This document shows positions 7,081 to 9,066 of a stretch of 9,066 nucleotides of DNA, piece after piece. Position numbers and translations under genes: made by a program. A model generated the notes under the pieces. That model saw only the letters and a list, made by a program, of their open reading frames with translations. It ran no database searches and was not told the origin of the DNA. Source of the DNA: CAZXEU01 sp964639665 (GTDB lineage: Bacteria; Bacteroidota; Rhodothermia; Rhodothermales; Bin80); the NCBI GenBank assembly GCA_964639665.1, contig CAZXEU010000041.1, forward strand, positions 1 to 9,066, written 5' to 3'. Position 1 is the first letter of the stretch. Every line of letters begins with the position of its first letter.

Positions 7081-7348
7081 CTTCGCTGCGCTTCATCCAG
7101 CACAGGCTGAACCATACGCTGAAAACCGTTGCTGCTACCCAGGGGACGAGGATGCCGAAGAAAACCCAGGAGGGTATGCCCAAAACCAGTGGCACGGGCC
7201 CAGCCTGGTATCCGTACAAGTGGCTGTAGACGATGGTCCACAAGAGGCACGCGGCCCAAGACGCGAGGATAAGCGCTGCCTCCCGGCGGGCCCGGAGAAA
7301 GCCGCCACCGGATTGTGGTGAGGCAGACGGATCAGAAGCCGCTGGCAT
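7073..7348 (-). CDS. Small two-helix membrane protein, YhdT/DUF997-like symporter partner
   Basis: This 91-residue protein has a polar N-terminus, a charged RARRE (19-23), and two hydrophobic helices at about 24-46 and 58-84. The second contains LGIPSWVFFGILVPWVAATVFSVWF, which fits the conserved pattern of the DUF997/YhdT family. In E. coli yhdT lies directly upstream of panF, the same arrangement as here. The protein is therefore probably an accessory subunit or partner of the downstream symporter, although the molecular role of the family is not established. The ATG lies inside the end of the RidA-like gene (17-nt overlap), and its stop overlaps the symporter start by 8 nt, so coupled translation is likely. 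DUF3311 was considered as an alternative small symporter-associated family. Confidence 0.72.
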   Translation of the reverse strand: MPAASDPSASPQSGGGFLRARREAALILASWAACLLWTIVYSHLYGYQAGPVPLVLGIPSWVFFGILVPWVAATVFSVWFSLCWMKRSEDG

Positions 7349-7811
7349 GAGCCTCCAGGATGAGTTCCGTCTCGACAGCGGCGCCTAGCGGAAGCTGCGC
7401 CATGCCGACGGCGCTGCGCGCGCCGATTCCAGCGTCGCCAAGAACTTCACGGAGCAGTTCCGATGCCCCATTTATTACAATATGTTGCTCCGTGAAACTG
7501 GCGGCGCTGTTCACGAAACCTGTTAGGCGAATAACCCGGGCAATCAGGTCCAGGGATCCCAGGGTATGGTATACCATCCGCAGGTTGTTGGCTGCGCAGA
7601 GCCTGGCAGCCAACCGGGCCTCCTCCAGACCGATGTCAATGGGCACCTTGCCTCGATACAGAAGCTTTTCATCTTCTACCGGAATAGCGCCCGATACGTA
7701 TATGATGCGACCGGCCCGCACGGCGGGCTTGTAGATACCGCCAGGCTTTGGTGCTGCGCCAAGTGGGAATCCCAGTGATTCGAGCTTGTGTGCGATATTG
7801 GACGGGGGCAT
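7332..7811 (-). CDS. RidA-family protein (YjgF/YER057c/UK114-like)
   Basis: From the ATG at 7811 this is a 159-residue soluble protein of the RidA superfamily. Visible marks include the N-terminal KPGGIYKPAVRAGRIIYVSGAIP, LLYRGKVP, LTGFVNSAASFTEQHIVINGAS and the C-terminal ARSAVGMAQLPLGAAVETELILEA. The Arg in ARSAVG (R132 from this start) aligns with the carboxylate-binding Arg105 of E. coli RidA, and ETE aligns with the end holding Glu120. The sequence fits the longer subgroup common beside amino-acid and peptide genes rather than the 128-residue RidA core group, so imine deaminase activity is plausible but unproven. An in-frame TTG at 7823 would add four residues and overlap the dipeptidase stop by 4 nt; I prefer the ATG, 8 nt after that stop. 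Neither start has a good Shine-Dalgarno, suggesting coupling. Confidence 0.88.
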   Translation of the reverse strand: MPPSNIAHKLESLGFPLGAAPKPGGIYKPAVRAGRIIYVSGAIPVEDEKLLYRGKVPIDIGLEEARLAARLCAANNLRMVYHTLGSLDLIARVIRLTGFVNSAASFTEQHIVINGASELLREVLGDAGIGARSAVGMAQLPLGAAVETELILEAHASGF

Positions 7812-7819
7812 GCAGCTGG

Positions 7820-8908
7820 TCAAGATTGGGGGAGGGCCTCGCCGAAAAAACGAAGCCAGTTTCCGTGGAATATGGCTGATATGTCGGATTGGGCGTAGCC
7901 GCGCCTTTTCAGGATAGCCGCAAGGCGCTGGATATCGGCAATCGTGTCCAGGTCTCGCGGAGTCTGGTTCGATCCGAAGCCTCCATCCAGGTCGCTGCCG
8001 ATGGCGCTATGCCGGGCGCTTCCCGCCAGCTGGCAAACGTGATCCAGGTGATCGGCCGCGGCATCGAGTCCCACCACTGAACGGCTAGTGAGGCCTCGCT
8101 GCCATCGTGGATAGAGCATCCATGCATCCATGGATGTTCCGATTACGGCATCGCGGGCAATAAGGCGACGGATCTGGTCATCGGTCAGCTGGCGCTGCCC
8201 GGGCACCAGCGCGCGGCAGTTGTGATGGCTGGCAAGCACCGGGCCCCGGAAGATGTCCAATGCCTGATCCAGGCTGCGGTCGGAAAGGTGCGTGACATCG
8301 AGGGCGATACCAAGGCGTTCGAATTCGCGCAGCAGTTCGGCGCCATTCGGTGTGAGTCCGCTCTCTGTCCCCGTACCGCCTCCATATTGCCCCGGGCCGT
8401 AATGTGTTAGTCCCGCGGCGCGCAGTCCCGCCTGCCACCAGTCTGATGCCTGGTCCGGATGCGTCATTGGATCGCATCCCTCCATGCTGAGAATGACGCC
8501 GAGCGGGGCAGCGCCAAAGGCGCCATTCCAGGCGTCCCAGTGCTCGCGCAACTCGGTAGCGGTCTGGATAATGCGAATGAGCCCCTGCGCCTCTAGCAGC
8601 GCATAATACGCGCGCTGGCCGTGCGCATGGGCATGGGCAATGGCCGGCGCGGCATAATCCAGGTCGAAGCGGCGGTAGCCCTCCTTGCGCGTCTGATCTG
8701 GCCCGGCGCGTGCCAGCAGCGTGGCTACGCACACGGCCACGTGGGCCGTCCGCATCTCCGGCAGGCTCACGGTAACGGCGCCTCGAAAGGGAGCGTCCGT
8801 CATGTGGCGCTCCCGTGCGTTCAGTTCGCCTACCTCAAGCGTCTGGTCCCGATCAAAGGAAAGGGCATTCCATGCAAGGTCCAGATGGGCGTCAATGACA
8901 GCGATCAT
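7820..8908 (-). CDS. Peptidase M19 (renal/membrane dipeptidase family) dipeptidase
   Basis: This 362-residue zinc dipeptidase of the M19 family hydrolyses dipeptides, often with D-residues or odd side chains at the C-terminal position. The metal site is complete: H8 and D10 (DAHLDLAW), bridging E143 (LSMEGCDPM), H207 (DVTHLSD) and H228 (ASHHNCRALVPGQRQ). R239 lies 11 residues after H228, as Arg230 does after His219 in human renal dipeptidase, and D306 (IGSDLDGGFG) matches Asp288. The length is normal. No signal peptide is present, so it probably acts in the cytoplasm on imported substrate. The ATG overlaps the previous stop (TAATG, shared base 8908) and has a GGAG-type ribosome site about 10 nt upstream. 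The RidA-like gene follows directly. Confidence 0.93.
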   Translation of the reverse strand: MIAVIDAHLDLAWNALSFDRDQTLEVGELNARERHMTDAPFRGAVTVSLPEMRTAHVAVCVATLLARAGPDQTRKEGYRRFDLDYAAPAIAHAHAHGQRAYYALLEAQGLIRIIQTATELREHWDAWNGAFGAAPLGVILSMEGCDPMTHPDQASDWWQAGLRAAGLTHYGPGQYGGGTGTESGLTPNGAELLREFERLGIALDVTHLSDRSLDQALDIFRGPVLASHHNCRALVPGQRQLTDDQIRRLIARDAVIGTSMDAWMLYPRWQRGLTSRSVVGLDAAADHLDHVCQLAGSARHSAIGSDLDGGFGSNQTPRDLDTIADIQRLAAILKRRGYAQSDISAIFHGNWLRFFGEALPQS

Positions 8909-9066
8909 TAGCCGCCCTCTCCCACAATATAGAATCCGGCGCGCCGCAGAAGTATCAATGGGGGACGAAAACTGATGGATTCCACGTAGCCCGAGCCAAA
9001 GTAGCCGAATCCGTTATCCACGTTGGAGAACGTACCGGGCTCGACTAGCAAGTCGGCATCGAAGAA
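8908..9066 (-). CDS. C-terminal fragment of a probable DUF4249 lipoprotein (cut by window edge)
   Basis: An open frame enters from base 9066 and gives 52 residues before TAA at 8908-8910. The segment EPGTFSNVDNGFGYFGSGYVES resembles the C-terminal end of DUF4249 proteins, where an N-(x)n-G-G/N-G-(F/L)-G-x-F pattern precedes a last strand. DUF4249 proteins are mostly lipoproteins of Bacteroidota, often encoded beside a TonB-dependent receptor, and are thought to assist outer-membrane uptake. The frame has no Met in this stretch, and its stop overlaps the dipeptidase ATG, which supports it as a real gene and the operon's upstream member. The family call rests on about 25 residues and is tentative. 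Confidence 0.55.
   Translation of the reverse strand, partial: FFDADLLVEPGTFSNVDNGFGYFGSGYVESISFRPPLILLRRAGFYIVGEGG

Noticed and set aside
8178..8732. A 184-residue minus-strand frame inside the dipeptidase gene
   Set aside because: It is a shifted frame of the M19 gene; the M19 frame holds all the metal ligands in order, so this is a shadow.
1..9066. CRISPR arrays, tRNA or rRNA genes
   Set aside because: No regularly spaced repeats, tRNA-like folds with a CCA-side stem, or rRNA-like conserved stretches were seen on either strand.

Overview
The window is GC-rich bacterial DNA (roughly 60% GC by eye) with two unrelated halves. The best guess at the host is a high-GC member of the Bacteroidota/Rhodothermota group. 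Three things suggest this: the partial gene at the right edge resembles the DUF4249 family, which is typical of that group; the IS66 transposase belongs to the sub-type without a clear zinc finger that I associate with it; and the locus layout fits. Gemmatimonadota or another didermic phylum is not excluded.

Left half, plus strand. Positions 1-2492 are a complete IS66-family insertion sequence. It has perfect 12-bp terminal inverted repeats, a leader hairpin, and intact tnpA, tnpB and tnpC. Its right end lies only 25 bp before the ATG of an 831-residue secreted protein (2518-5013). That protein has a signal peptide, two tandem Cache_2-type sensor domains, a helical WLARFGR linker and a C-terminal autotransporter-like outer-membrane beta-barrel ending in Trp. 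Cache domains normally sit on inner-membrane chemoreceptors, kinases and cyclases, so Cache domains on an outer-membrane barrel are the most unusual feature here.

The middle (5014-5196) is a convergent intergenic gap with several inverted repeats. One 8-bp stem begins at the last base of the barrel gene's stop codon and is a candidate terminator.

Right half, minus strand, read from 9066 down to 5197. A tightly packed run of genes overlaps or nearly abuts: the C-terminal end of a probable DUF4249 lipoprotein (cut by the window edge), an M19 (renal/membrane dipeptidase family) dipeptidase with all metal ligands, a RidA-family protein, a small two-helix YhdT/DUF997-like membrane protein, and a PanF-like sodium:solute symporter with an unusual large extracytoplasmic loop. 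The likely theme is uptake and breakdown of small peptides or related amino-acid compounds: the DUF4249 protein at the outer membrane, the symporter pair at the inner membrane, the dipeptidase releasing amino acids in the cytoplasm, and the RidA-like protein handling reactive enamine/imine products or a related small molecule. The actual substrate cannot be read from the sequence.
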